A stretch of 64,000 bases of DNA from Casuarina equisetifolia (lineage: Eukaryota > Streptophyta > Magnoliopsida > Fagales > Casuarinaceae). The stretch is taken from contig CM052361.1 of assembly GCA_028551475.1 (NCBI GenBank), positions 19,037,274-19,101,273 of the forward strand, read 5' to 3'. The translations under genes were made by a program, and so were the position numbers. The notes below the pieces were generated by a model. That model had not been told where the DNA came from, did not search any database, and was given only the letters and a program-made list of their open reading frames with translations. Shown one piece after another: positions 11,830-23,300 of this stretch (the first letter of the stretch is position 1; each line of letters starts with the position of its first letter).

Positions 11830-12170
11830 GGAATCTCAATTATGGTAAAGGACACTTTCGTCCTTAAGAGAAGCACGAAACTCAGTGTCCCTTCGAGTGC
11901 CAATTGCCAACTTTCCCTCGTTTTTTGATCTTACCGGAAGAGTTCGCCTGAGCAAACCAAACAGCCCCTAATTTGCATGCAGGCTAGTGAACTTCCCTCG
12001 TATTTCATCTGTTTTCTTGCATGCTGCGATAGTACGGTATTTGTTGAAAAGATGTCCTCCTTGTTAATTAGGTTTTGGTTTTGGTTTGGTTTTGTGGGGA
12101 AAATTTGGATTTTAGGGTGTCCGCGCTGTAACATTGTGCGATCGAGATCTCATTCGAGCTAATGTCTCGC
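11830..12170 (+). promoter_or_regulatory. MOM1: Probable 5' leader exon and promoter-proximal region of MOM1
   Basis: This is a GC-richer block upstream of the MOM1 coding exons, without a convincing protein. The start codon at 13783 sits only 4 bases after a strong acceptor (TGTTTGCAG, ending 13779), so transcription must begin farther upstream with at least one untranslated exon. This block is the best candidate. A donor is not clear. The open frame at 11977-12162 is probably not translated as a product. Confidence 0.4.
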
Positions 12171-13779
12171 CTACCAAAGTTGCATTTTCGGCTTTGAGCT
12201 TTTCTGTGCGTAGCCTTTTTAGGATGGTCACATATATCTCCGTTCAAAAATCTGTACTTTGTTGTGTCATCTGCTAATTGAGCTATGTAACATTCTGAAG
12301 TCAGTTAAGGCGTTAGTTGGTTTGAACATGTACAAATTTTGGCATGAGTTTGTTGTGCTTTGATGTCTATAATTCTCTATATGGTAATTATACTTGTTTA
12401 CTTTGAGGTGCGTAGAAGGGTTTAACGTGACTATGAGCTGTTCATAAATGAACATGATGATGTGGTAGTGTTTTGGTCATTTTACTTGTTTTTTGTAATA
12501 TGTTGGGGGATTGCTTCTGATGGCTAATGAACCTTCCAACTGCTGTTTCTGAAGAATGCAGAAAAGCAGATTAACGTAAAACCGTTTGTGTATCTGTAAC
12601 AGTCAGAAGCTGGAAGATGGAAGTAGTTGGGACTAGACAAGCAAGAATTGTTTCATTTTTCAACTAACTTTGTTGTTCTTTCTGCGAGACAGATCAAGAA
12701 CTAGTTTATTGGTTTTCTAAATTGATTTTTGTTGCAATTTCCTAAAATAGAAAATGAGCAATTGTTAGCTTTTGTTTACATTTCTTAATACCATGATAGT
12801 GCGACCTTTTTGGTATTACTTGCCCTTTCTTCTTGATTGTGGGCTGGGGAGAGGTTAATTGGATTTATTGTGGCACAGACTTCACTTTTTTCTTTTTAGC
12901 TATCTGGCTTTTGTTTTTTGTTTATTTAGTTTGACTTTTTTTTTATTCTATCTAACACTGTGATTATCATCATGATTCTTATATGTTATTTTCTCCTCTC
13001 TGGAGATAGAGTGTGTGATTGAAAATGGTGTCTTGAAATTTTCCTTGATGGCATAAGTAAATAATATGTTCCTATTGGATTGGGAACTACTGAATTGTCT
13101 TTAGCTTATATGTACAGAGTATTCCACAGTTAGTAAAAATCAAACAAGCAAAATGTGCTCTGATGCATTGTCAATCTGATATTTTCATTGTCAGATAAAG
13201 TCAAGATACCAAGGGGCACAAATGGGCCAATCTTCTGTGATTATAATTCTAGAGCATTCTCAAGTTACATGGAAGGAAAGGTGACTTCACCATAAGCATG
13301 TAGGTTCCGATTTGTTGTTACTATCTTTATTTGCTTGTTTTTTACAACAATAGTACTCAGATCTTTAGGAGTAGGAGACTTCTCTTAATGTTATGTGAAT
13401 ATCTAAGAGTACAAACATATGAATTCTTTAGTGAATAGTATGGGGTTGATCTTCTCTTCCCAGAATGATGAGTGGATCTGACTAAGCCAGTTTGTGTGTT
13501 GTTGTTTGGATGTGTGTGTGGCTCATTAGTGGTCCAACTTTTCATTTCCTTGGTAGTTCTTTGCAAAGCAGTTGTCAGGAGTAGTATAATAGGATAAGCC
13601 TTGGTGAATAACCATTTTGAGGATTTTTTTGGTGCTGGAGTAGAGTTAATCTGATTCATGTAACTGGCATTCTATGGTATTGAGAATGATTTGAAATGCT
13701 GAGTAATATGTTAGATATCTTTAGTGGCCATTCACCCTTGGCCTTTTCTAAGGTATTGCACTTGTTTGGCTGTTTGCAG
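12171..13779 (+). other. MOM1: Probable 5'-UTR intron of MOM1
   Basis: T-rich sequence typical of a plant intron, ending in TGTTTGCAG at 13771-13779 just before the initiator. No exon-like segment is visible inside. The minus-strand open frame 13357-13659 has no recognisable family. Confidence 0.4.
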
Positions 13780-13782
13780 TTG

Positions 13783-14322
13783 ATGGCAACTGATAATCAA
13801 TCTAGTAGGAAAATTAAGGATAATGAAAGTAACAATCCAAAGGGGACGCATAACACTGGCAACGAATTGACTTCCTCAGGTTCTGCAACATCAGATTCAT
13901 CTGGCTTAAGAAGGTCTCCGAGAGAAGCATTGCTGAAGAGAAAGATGACTCCAAGCCCTCCAAGTAGTCGGAAGTCTGAGCGTCTTGATAAGCAAAGACT
14001 AACTCCTGATAAAAGCACAAGAAAATCAGAGAGGATTGAAAATAAGGGGATGCAGAGTCCTCTAAGGAGGTCTGAAAGGGGTAAGAAGCTATCGTTGCTG
14101 AGTTCCTCTGGAGCAAAGAAATCTGATAGAAGCTTCAGCTCATCAGATCTGAAGCAGAGAAAAGAGAAGAGAAGAGCATTAAACTGTTGACAATAGAAAC
14201 TAAAGAAGCAGGAAGAAGTGGAACAGAGGATCTGGAATCTTCACCATTCAAAAGTAAGCTAACAGATGCTCGCACTTATAGGGCATCATGGGTTGAGAGG
14301 TTAAAGAACGTTCCTACAGCAG
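13783..14322 (+). CDS. MOM1: MOM1 first coding exon with apparent frame break
   Basis: The ATG at 13783 begins [10 protein letters not shown] and is preceded by a TTTGCAG acceptor; the upstream in-frame ATG at 13696 lies in the probable intron. The exon encodes repeated RKSER/RRSER motifs, a basic low-complexity N-terminus usual in this family. The starting frame hits TGA at 14188-14190. The frame carrying the expected continuation ([14 protein letters not shown], then [14 protein letters not shown]) is one base out of register, with the switch inside a GA-rich run at about 14151-14176. Removing 14081-14157 as a 77-base intron (GT at 14081, CAG at 14155-14157) would also restore the frame, but it would cut a Ser-rich stretch that I expect to be exonic. 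Confidence 0.65.
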
Positions 14323-17300
14323 GTTACTAAGTTTTCCTTGCCTCTCTTTATTTTCCTTTGTGATTACTTATTCTTCGAAGCATGCATTTTCTTGGGACTC
14401 AATGTAATGGAAATCCTAGAATTCAGTGGAGTAAAAATAACCCTTTGAATCTAAAATGTCATGTGGCTTTGAATTTAGGAATGCTTGTTCTCTTAATGTG
14501 GTGGCTGTAATTCCAGTTATCTTGTGGTTATGCAGTTGTTCTGCAGTAATAATTTCCGTTTTTGTTTGCTTGGTTAAAAAAAATATATTCTTAAAGAGAA
14601 ATGCTTGATAAGTTATCGTGCTGATTCCTACTCTTTTCTGCATGAAACGTAGTTCATTGTGGGGAACAGATTAGGCTGGATAAATGTCCACGTGGAGATA
14701 GCAGCATTTCTGGGGTTCAAGTTGGTGGGGCTAGTGAATGCAGTGAAATGAGGGAGGACCAAGTGACAGAACAGCCTGTTGGGGGAGCTTGCAAGAGTGC
14801 TTCAGTGGGAGAAAATTTTGGTGTAAATAAATTCTCAAAGGCAACATTACAAGATAACAGCAGGGTGGACCTAAGGTGTAACGCTGCTGATAAAATTAGT
14901 GAGTCTTTGGGTCAAAATTGCGTGGAAGCTTCTAAGAGTAGTGATTCTCAACTATCATCCTATGATGCTGCGGCCAAAGACACTACTGATGATACTGAAA
15001 GGGAACAGGATGATTGCTTTGTAAAGGAAAATTTCCAAACACTAAAGTTGAAAGATTCCAAATGGAATGAAAAAACAGTGGATGGTGACTTGGAAAATCT
15101 GCTAGAAGTGATACCTTTAAATGGGAAGAGAAAATCAGTGGAAATTGATGTTGATGCTTCTGCAATACTTGCAACTAATGAAACCTGCACACCAATTGCT
15201 GATGCCATCTCTTCAATACCATCTGAGGATAAAGGGTACTATTTTGCTGAGAATGTGGCACATGTTTTGATAGCCAAAGTTAGTTATTTGTTTGAATTCA
15301 TCCTCTTCCTTTTATGGATGGCGGTTTGCTAAAGTCTTTACACTTGATGATGTGTTTATGATGTTAGACACTGCTGGTGCACACTGTTTCTAAAATAAGA
15401 GATCTGACTTCTGAATTCTCTTTTAATATTGTTAGACCTGCATGAACAAGTTTTCTTATTACAGCTTCGAAGTTGTCCAATGATTGTTGCCTTCTACCGG
15501 ATATAGAAAGGTCTTAATTTCTGTCGTAATTTACAAGAAGGTGCCATACGATTCTTCATTATAAGTAATTTTATCAAATCTTTCAGGAAAAAAAATATGG
15601 TGTGTGGTCTCATGATCGTGTGTTCAGTATGTTTGACATACCTTTACTCTAGTTGAGTAGCAAACATTTGGTTTGGTATTATCTAGGGTATTTATTCCAT
15701 TTCTTACAATAGCTCTCTTTCTCCACCTATGTGTGTGTTTTTATTTCAATTGAAGTCTCCATCAGATGAGATTGTATGGTGGAGCCCTATAGTGATTTCT
15801 TTTTCTTATAGAAAGAATTAATCTATTGTGTGACTATAAGGTGGGCGGTGGACCCCATCAACTTGAGTTAGACCCGCTTGGAGTTTGCTATTCTCTCTTT
15901 TGTGACTTCAATTGCCTGGTTTTCATTACATTAAGTGTGAAATTCGTTGTCTACTATTTTCTGTTGGCATTTCGCTAAACTAAATCTTCTTCATGCTTGA
16001 TTGAAGTTGCAAATGTATCAAGGCATTGCAATTAGAGCAACATGGTATTACTTTGCATTTATTGATAATTAAAGCAACTGACAAATCATTTAAACCTTTC
16101 GAGTCCAGCTAGTTACATAATTGTCCTCAAGAGGGTAAATGTGACTTATAAGGTGTACCTGATCTGTTGGCATGTTAAGTTTCTGGCACTCTTGGATTAT
16201 GATTCTCTACAATGGTGGCTTACATTCTTGTTGATTTGTAAATTAAGGTATTCGAGGACTCTTAAGCTTAGTAAAACTTTTTATCTAATATTGAGAGATT
16301 GATCGTAATCTTTGTAGTAGGTTTATGCTTAAAATAGAAGACATATTTCCCTGCTTATATTTGCTTTCTTATGTCTTACATATTTTGCAGAGTGGGTGAT
16401 GATTCCACCAGGCAGTTATTGTACTCTTGCAACACAAATTTAGGCCAGGAGTTCTATGACAATTCTGTTGATAAGGTTGATTTCTTTTCTTTATTACAAA
16501 GGAAATTGAAAACGGAGAAGGGAAGAGAGAGATCATTATTGTTGTCTGGCTTTTGTTTCTTTCACTCTGCTTCCACTTTAATTATTTGAATTCTCTTGGC
16601 AGTCCTCTAATATGGGGGCACAGAAATACTACTTTGAATTCCATAGATCTTTTTGTGGTTCTGACTCAATAGGTTGAAAGTAAGCCTGGTCAGAAATGAA
16701 ACCTATCTTCCTTATCAGTCAAGGGTTCAATATGCTACCCCAGCACCTCTCTTTTATATGAAATGAAACCTATCATCCGTATCAGTGATGGTTCAATATG
16801 CTACCCAGCAGCTCTCTTCTTGGTCACCATTGTGCATGTTCATTTTTTCGCTTATTAAAATGAGATGTCCAAAAGCCACATTTTTTTGTTTATTAAAATG
16901 AGATGTCCAAAAGCCGTTCTAGGGAGCGGTGCTTCTATGATTTTGTCTAAACACATGGTGGATTTAAGTTGTTTCCCTTATTACTAGCCAATTGTTGGAG
17001 GGAGCAATTGTCTCATGATGTTATGCTTTATGATTTGGTACCTTGGTATCCAACTGGTGTCAAGAAGTGAGTAGTGGATTAACAGATCTCATGTGGTGAC
17101 AAACATGCATTTTGTTTCCTCTAATTGATTTTAAGTCCCTTTTTCAGGAATAGCACTAAACTTGTTTTGATAAGAGTCCTAGTTGTCAGCTTTGTTGCTA
17201 TCTTCAAACTATAGTCCTATCACCATTGCACAAATTTGACCGTAAAATGGGATTGCTGAGTTGAAAAAATGATGAGGCTGATGGTTTTTTTCCTTGTAAA

Positions 17301-20300
17301 GATTTAGTCATTTGGTTGCCCATGGATTCAAGACAAACTAAGCATTTGGTCGCTAGCAGGACCAAAATTGCTCATAATGTAGTTTTACGTTCTTTATGGG
17401 ATCTGGTTTCTAGCAAGATAATATTTTTTATTTTAATTTATTTATGCCAGAGGATACTCTTAGAAGGTTGAAGTGGGACATATTATCAGATTATCTAGAA
17501 GGTTCAAATTGAAATTGATTCTTCTCCTTCTCCTATTTTCTTTGTAGCGCATGGTTGTAATGTGTTCTTGTGAAGCTACAATTCAATATCATCAGAAATT
17601 TGAAATCAAGATTTGCAATAGTACAATCTTTTGGCCTGTAAAAGAATTTGTGATGGAGGACAAGCTTATTTATGTTCCATCAATATACACTTTTTCTTCA
17701 TTCTAGGTTTCTTGCTTTTCACTGTAATAAATCTCTAGTTTCCCCAATGATCTACCCATTATTTGATCTTGCTGAATTGTGTGTCTGTCAAATATTTGGG
17801 TGTGCCATTCAGTTGACTTAAGAAGTGAATAATGCTTTGCATATGTCCTAGATGAGATGCTGATCTTGTTTTGAATTTCATTTTCTTAATGTTGCATTAG
17901 GATAGAGGGAAAGCTGGAGCCATTGTCACTTCTGGTTATACTGGAAACTGCGAAACCTGTTTGCTGCAAAAGGAGTCTTTTCCAGATTGTCAAACACAAA
18001 GTGACCAAAATACATGCATTGTCTGCAAACGTGGTGGGAAGCTCTTGTGGGTAACCCTTTTAATAGGCTTATTTGTTGTTCTGATTAGATGCTGCTATGA
18101 ACTGTTTTTAGATTCCATGCAATGTGCTTTTTGCTGCAGAGTTGATGGAATATTCTTCTCACAGTTATTTGCAAACTGTAAAAAAGGAACATGTGCACCT
18201 TTTGCCTTGAGTTTCGTTGTTTCTGTTTATGTGATGTGATCGTTTACCTCTTATATTCATTTTCAGGTGCTGTCAAGGAAGAGGGTGCAAAAGAAGCTAC
18301 CACCTTTCTTGTCTAGATCCTCCTTTAGAGTACGTTCACCTTGGAGTTTGGCACTGTATTGCTTGTCGGATAAAGAAGATGGAATCTGGTGTACATTCAA
18401 TCTCAGAGGGGGTGGAATCAATCTGGGATGAAAGAGAAGTGGATGTTTCAGATGTTGATGGTATGTGAAAAATCCTATATAACTCGGGCCTTCTATCTGA
18501 TACAATGCTTAATGATGTTGTTTGTTTTCAAAACACTTAAAGTTTTAGTCATGCTCTGTTTTCATAGAGCTGTGGAAATCTTCTTGATCTCTGATGACAT
18601 TATGATAGAACTTTTGGTATTTGATTGTAGGTTTGCATAACCAGAAGCAGTATTTTGTTAAATACAAAGGTCTAGCTCATGTTCATAATCGATGGTTACC
18701 AGAAAGTCAACTGCTACTTGAAACTCCTTGGCTTGTTGCAGAATTCAACCAAAAAAAACAGGTTCTTTGTCTCTTGGATATAGTGTTGAAGAGTCTTTGT
18801 GTTTGACTGATTTAAACATTAAACAGATAATGTGGGGTTAATTACAATGAGATGCCAAGTTGCTCTGTTGCAGTGAGATGCAATGTGTTGGATGAAATTT
18901 GTTTCTCTGTAGACCCTTTCCTTCTTTGTTCGAAGCCACTCTTTGCTTTTCATTTACTTTTGACTTTATTTTTACTCGTTTAATCCTTATGCTGTACACA
19001 TTAGTTTCCTTTATAAAATGTATTTTCCTTTTTTCTTAAATGTGTTTCCATCAGGTCGTGAGGTGGAAGCAAGAGTGGACTTTGCCACATCGTTTGCTAC
19101 AAAAGAGATTGTTAGTTTCTCCTCAACAGCGTGCTGAATATCATGAGGGGCCTGCCGGTGATAATCGAGACTGCCATTATGAATGGCTTGTGAAATGGCA
19201 TGGTCTGAACTATGAACATGCTACATGGGAGTTGGAGAATTCTTCATTTTTAAATTCTCCGGAAGGTCAGGGCCTAGTAAGAGATTTTGAAAATCGCCGC
19301 TGGAAGTCAAAGTTAACTTCTAGTGTAGATAAGGTGGCCCCAGAAGTATTACAGCATGTGAACTTTATATTTTTTATGATATGTTTATCATTAAAACGCA
19401 TGTGTAAATGTTAATTGATGAAGAGGTATACAATAAGCTGCATTTTTTTTATCACTACTTGTGTTCTTGAACATTTGCATTCATGTTTTGAGCTTGTCTT
19501 ACATTATCAGTATATTTTCTGGATTCATAAGATTCCAAAGTGAGGACGAAAGGCAACTTCATGCATCTGATTTTGGAGTATCTGCTATATTTCTCTTGTT
19601 TTGTGGGATTCATAAATCTGGTTTTAAGTTAAGATTTGTTTCATAGGTGTTGGAATTACAGAAATAAGTAAATATTAGAGAAATAAAGAATACAAGAATC
19701 AAATGATGCAACTATTAGCAAACTGTAATACACAAGTTCCTGTAGTCAAAGGTTAGCATTGAGAAGTTTAATGTTGTTCAAGTATGAGTGGGCAAATACA
19801 CTGACGAAAGTACCTACTTTCTCTCTAGTCTAATTATGTATTTTGCTACAAGCTAGTAGTTCATATGGATTCTTTCTATTGATTGAATTATCACTTCTTA
19901 TCTGGAAATGGACGACTTGGTACTTTGACAAAACCAAATTGTTTTCTAGATGAAATGTGCAAGCTCAATAACTTAAACTAAGTGCACTTTCTAATGAGAT
20001 ATTGCCCACAACTAGGACCTATGTTCAGTAATTTGGGAAATAACGAATTTCCTTTGGCACGCACTTAATGAAATCCTAGTAAAATTCAATGAAATTTCTA
20101 ACTGGATATTGCCATTAACTGAATCTATTCCTTAGTGCTTCCATCATTCGTGCTATTTTTGTTCTGTTCATGTAATGGTATCAATATTTAAAATTTCTTC
20201 TTTAACTTGCATTGCTGATTATAATAGACAAACTGCAGGTACAGCGGACAGCTGGTACTTTACCTGGATTTGAAAATAATCATCCAGATTTTGTTAACAA

Positions 20301-23300
20301 GCTACGACACTTTTGGGAGAAGCACCAGAATGCAGTTGTGATGGTTGATGAGGTGAGCTCAATCACCAATGATATAGAAGCTGATCAATAATACTGCCTT
20401 GAAGAACTTTCTTAGTGGATGAGATTTTTATCAGACAATTTGGATTCTGGAAGCAGCATTTGATTCACAACCTGATAATGAGTTCAAATTCGATTTTCTG
20501 TTAGTTTAAAGCATTGGATTTTTACCATATATATTATATGTAATGGATAAGATACATATCAAATATTATTAATGTATCCAAAAAATTGTTTTTATTTTTG
20601 CTTTCTTTTTTCTCTTTGAATTGTCTTCAATCATTGTGTCAGATTCTTATAGTAACAAATTTAACTTTGAGTTTTGTAATAGACCATCTATTCTGTGACT
20701 TGATAGCATCAGCTTCTTTCTTCCACATGTGATGAGTGTTTCTTTTTGCACCTTTTTAATGATTGGTTTGAATCGTTTTGCAGTTGTGCCGTTCCTTTTC
20801 AAGGCCTTAAGATTTGTGGATTAGAATGTGTTTATCGTAATATTGAAGCACTTCCAACCTCTTTCTTTCTACTTTTCCTCGCAGATTTGCATGTAGTTAC
20901 ATTAAACCAAATCAGTAATATTTGCATGTAGTTATCGTAATTTGTGGATTAGAATGTGTTTATCATAATATTTGCATGTAGTTACATTAAACCAAATCAG
21001 TAACTAGTTTGGCCTCATAGTATATTTCATTTGGTTGTTTTTTTCTTTAAATGCATTAAGATTTCAATGTGCAGGGATGCTGATACTTAGTTTTTTGCAG
21101 GAGCACATTGTAAAGGCAATTGCACTTATTTTAACTCTGCAGCTGGATGTCCGACAGCCATTTCTTGTGATTTCATCTTCTGCAGCACTATCTGCTTGGG
21201 ATGATGAATTCTTGCATTTGGCACCATCTCTTGATGTTGTGGTTTATAATGGAAACGAAGATATCCGGAGAAGTATTAGGAGACTGGAGTTTTATGAGGA
21301 GAGCGGTTGCCTATTGTTTCAAGTACTTATAACCTCACCTGAGGTTATCATGATGGTATACTTCGCAGCTTCCATGATTCATTTAGTTTTAAGAATTTGT
21401 ACTGGACTTCAGTTGCAGCAAGGTGTTAGGGCTGAGGCATCCCATTAGTCAAGATGGAATCTCGATTTTCTTTTTTGTATAAAGCTTGGTAGTTTCACCT
21501 TCCTGTTCCAATAAATGTGCATTTGAGATTGCAAGACATAGCGCTGCTTACTACAATGGCATCTGCATAGTAAGTTAGGTCAGGGGCCAAAGGGGGTCAG
21601 GGGTTGGGGATTAGGTGGTAAGAGAAAGAAAGTACTGCAGCTTACAGGTTTTTCAATTTTTATTCACCATGATGATGTCATATTGACCTTTGTATTTCTC
21701 TGCAGGATATTGATGTGCTAGGATGCATAAATTGGGAAGCTATAATAATGGACGAGTGCCAAAACTCTATATTGTTATCATATTTTGAACCCATTAAGAT
21801 GCTAAATTCTAATTGGAGACTTCTTCTTGTCAGTGATCAATTAAAGGTTTGTTCCTTGTATATTTTTTCATTGTGTTTTATTAGTTCAATATAAATGCTC
21901 TTATGTTGCTATTCATTCTTTTTCTTACAGTACAACTCATACAATGCCACTGGATTTTGCAGGATAGCAAAGATGAATACCTTAGGTTGCTGTCTCTGCT
22001 TGAGTCTCGGAGCGATTTGACTAACAATGATTCTTTACGCAACAGTTCTAATGACAGTCTCTGTAAATTGAAAGAAAGGTTGTCAAGATATATTGCATAT
22101 GGGTGCAAGTTCGGTTCTTCTAGGCTTTTGGAGTATTGGGTGCCTGCACAATTATCCAATCTGCAGCTTGAGCAGTATTGTGCTATCTTAATCTCAAAAT
22201 CCATGGCACTTCGTTCACCTTCAAAGAATGACTCTGTTGGGGCGCTCCAAGATATTCTTATTTCAACCCGAAAGGTTGGGTTTATTGAAATTATGGCATT
22301 ACTCACATGGTTTCATGAGATCTAGATTCTATTCATTTTAACTTTGTTCTCTCAAAGCCATTTAGCATTTTTCTTTTCTTTTCAAAGATTATATGACTAA
22401 TTGTTATCCAGTTATGTATGCAATTATGTGTCAAGTTTTCTTGGGCCTTGCCTTTGATTTTTCAAAACAATTGGACTATTACTGAAGATATGATCTTATT
22501 GAAATAATAATTTCGATGGTTTTCAATTAAATTTTCTATTTTTTAAAATAGTATTTGGATCAAAGTTTTGGTGGTAAGTTGTTTATATTAGTCAAAACAC
22601 CAAAAGGTCTGCAATCCTGAACTTCATATTTGACGACTTACTCTTTAACTTGTTTTATGTCAATCTAACTTTTGAAGTATCTAATGCTATTTGTTCAAGT
22701 CTGCTTTGTGCTTCTCTTAGCTTCTGAATGGATGACCTGAAATGATATCTGCATTTCACGCATTAGGATCAACTAATTTTGTTTGCAATTTCTACTAAGA
22801 AAGGTATCTCTTTTCATGTATATTTGTCCTTTCTATGAAAGATGCTTGAATTGTATTTCTTGACAGTTGTGCGATCATCCCTACATTTTGGATCCATCTC
22901 TCCAAATGATGCTTTTTAAAGACCTTCAAGAAGGTGAGTACTTGGATGTTGGAATAAAAGCTAGTGGCAAGCTACAACTTCTTGACCTGATGCTTATGGA
23001 GATAAAAAAGCAAGGTTTAAGAGCACTTCTACTTTTTCAGGTATTCAAGTTAATTAACTTACTAAAAATCTCTTAAAACTGATGATTCTTTCATCTTTTT
23101 CATTCCTCAATTTTCTTTTCCTTCTATTAATCCTTACCTGCTTAAATGTTTTCTGTGTACTCTGGGGTTGTTAAATGCGTTATTTGTTTTGTATATCAAC
23201 ATTTAGTCATTTTTCCAGATGATATTTATTGTTGATGTAGGCCGTCAAAATCTGGAAATAGTCATTGATTGAGGAATCAATTATTTCGAATAGTCAGTTA

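Noticed and set aside
13696..13782. Upstream in-frame ATG as MOM1 start
   Set aside because: A strong TTTGCAG acceptor ends at 13779, so 13696-13779 is most likely intron; MATDNQ fits the family N-terminus better.
21881..22306. 141-codon minus-strand open frame
   Set aside because: It lies antisense to a well-supported MOM1 exon and has no family of its own.
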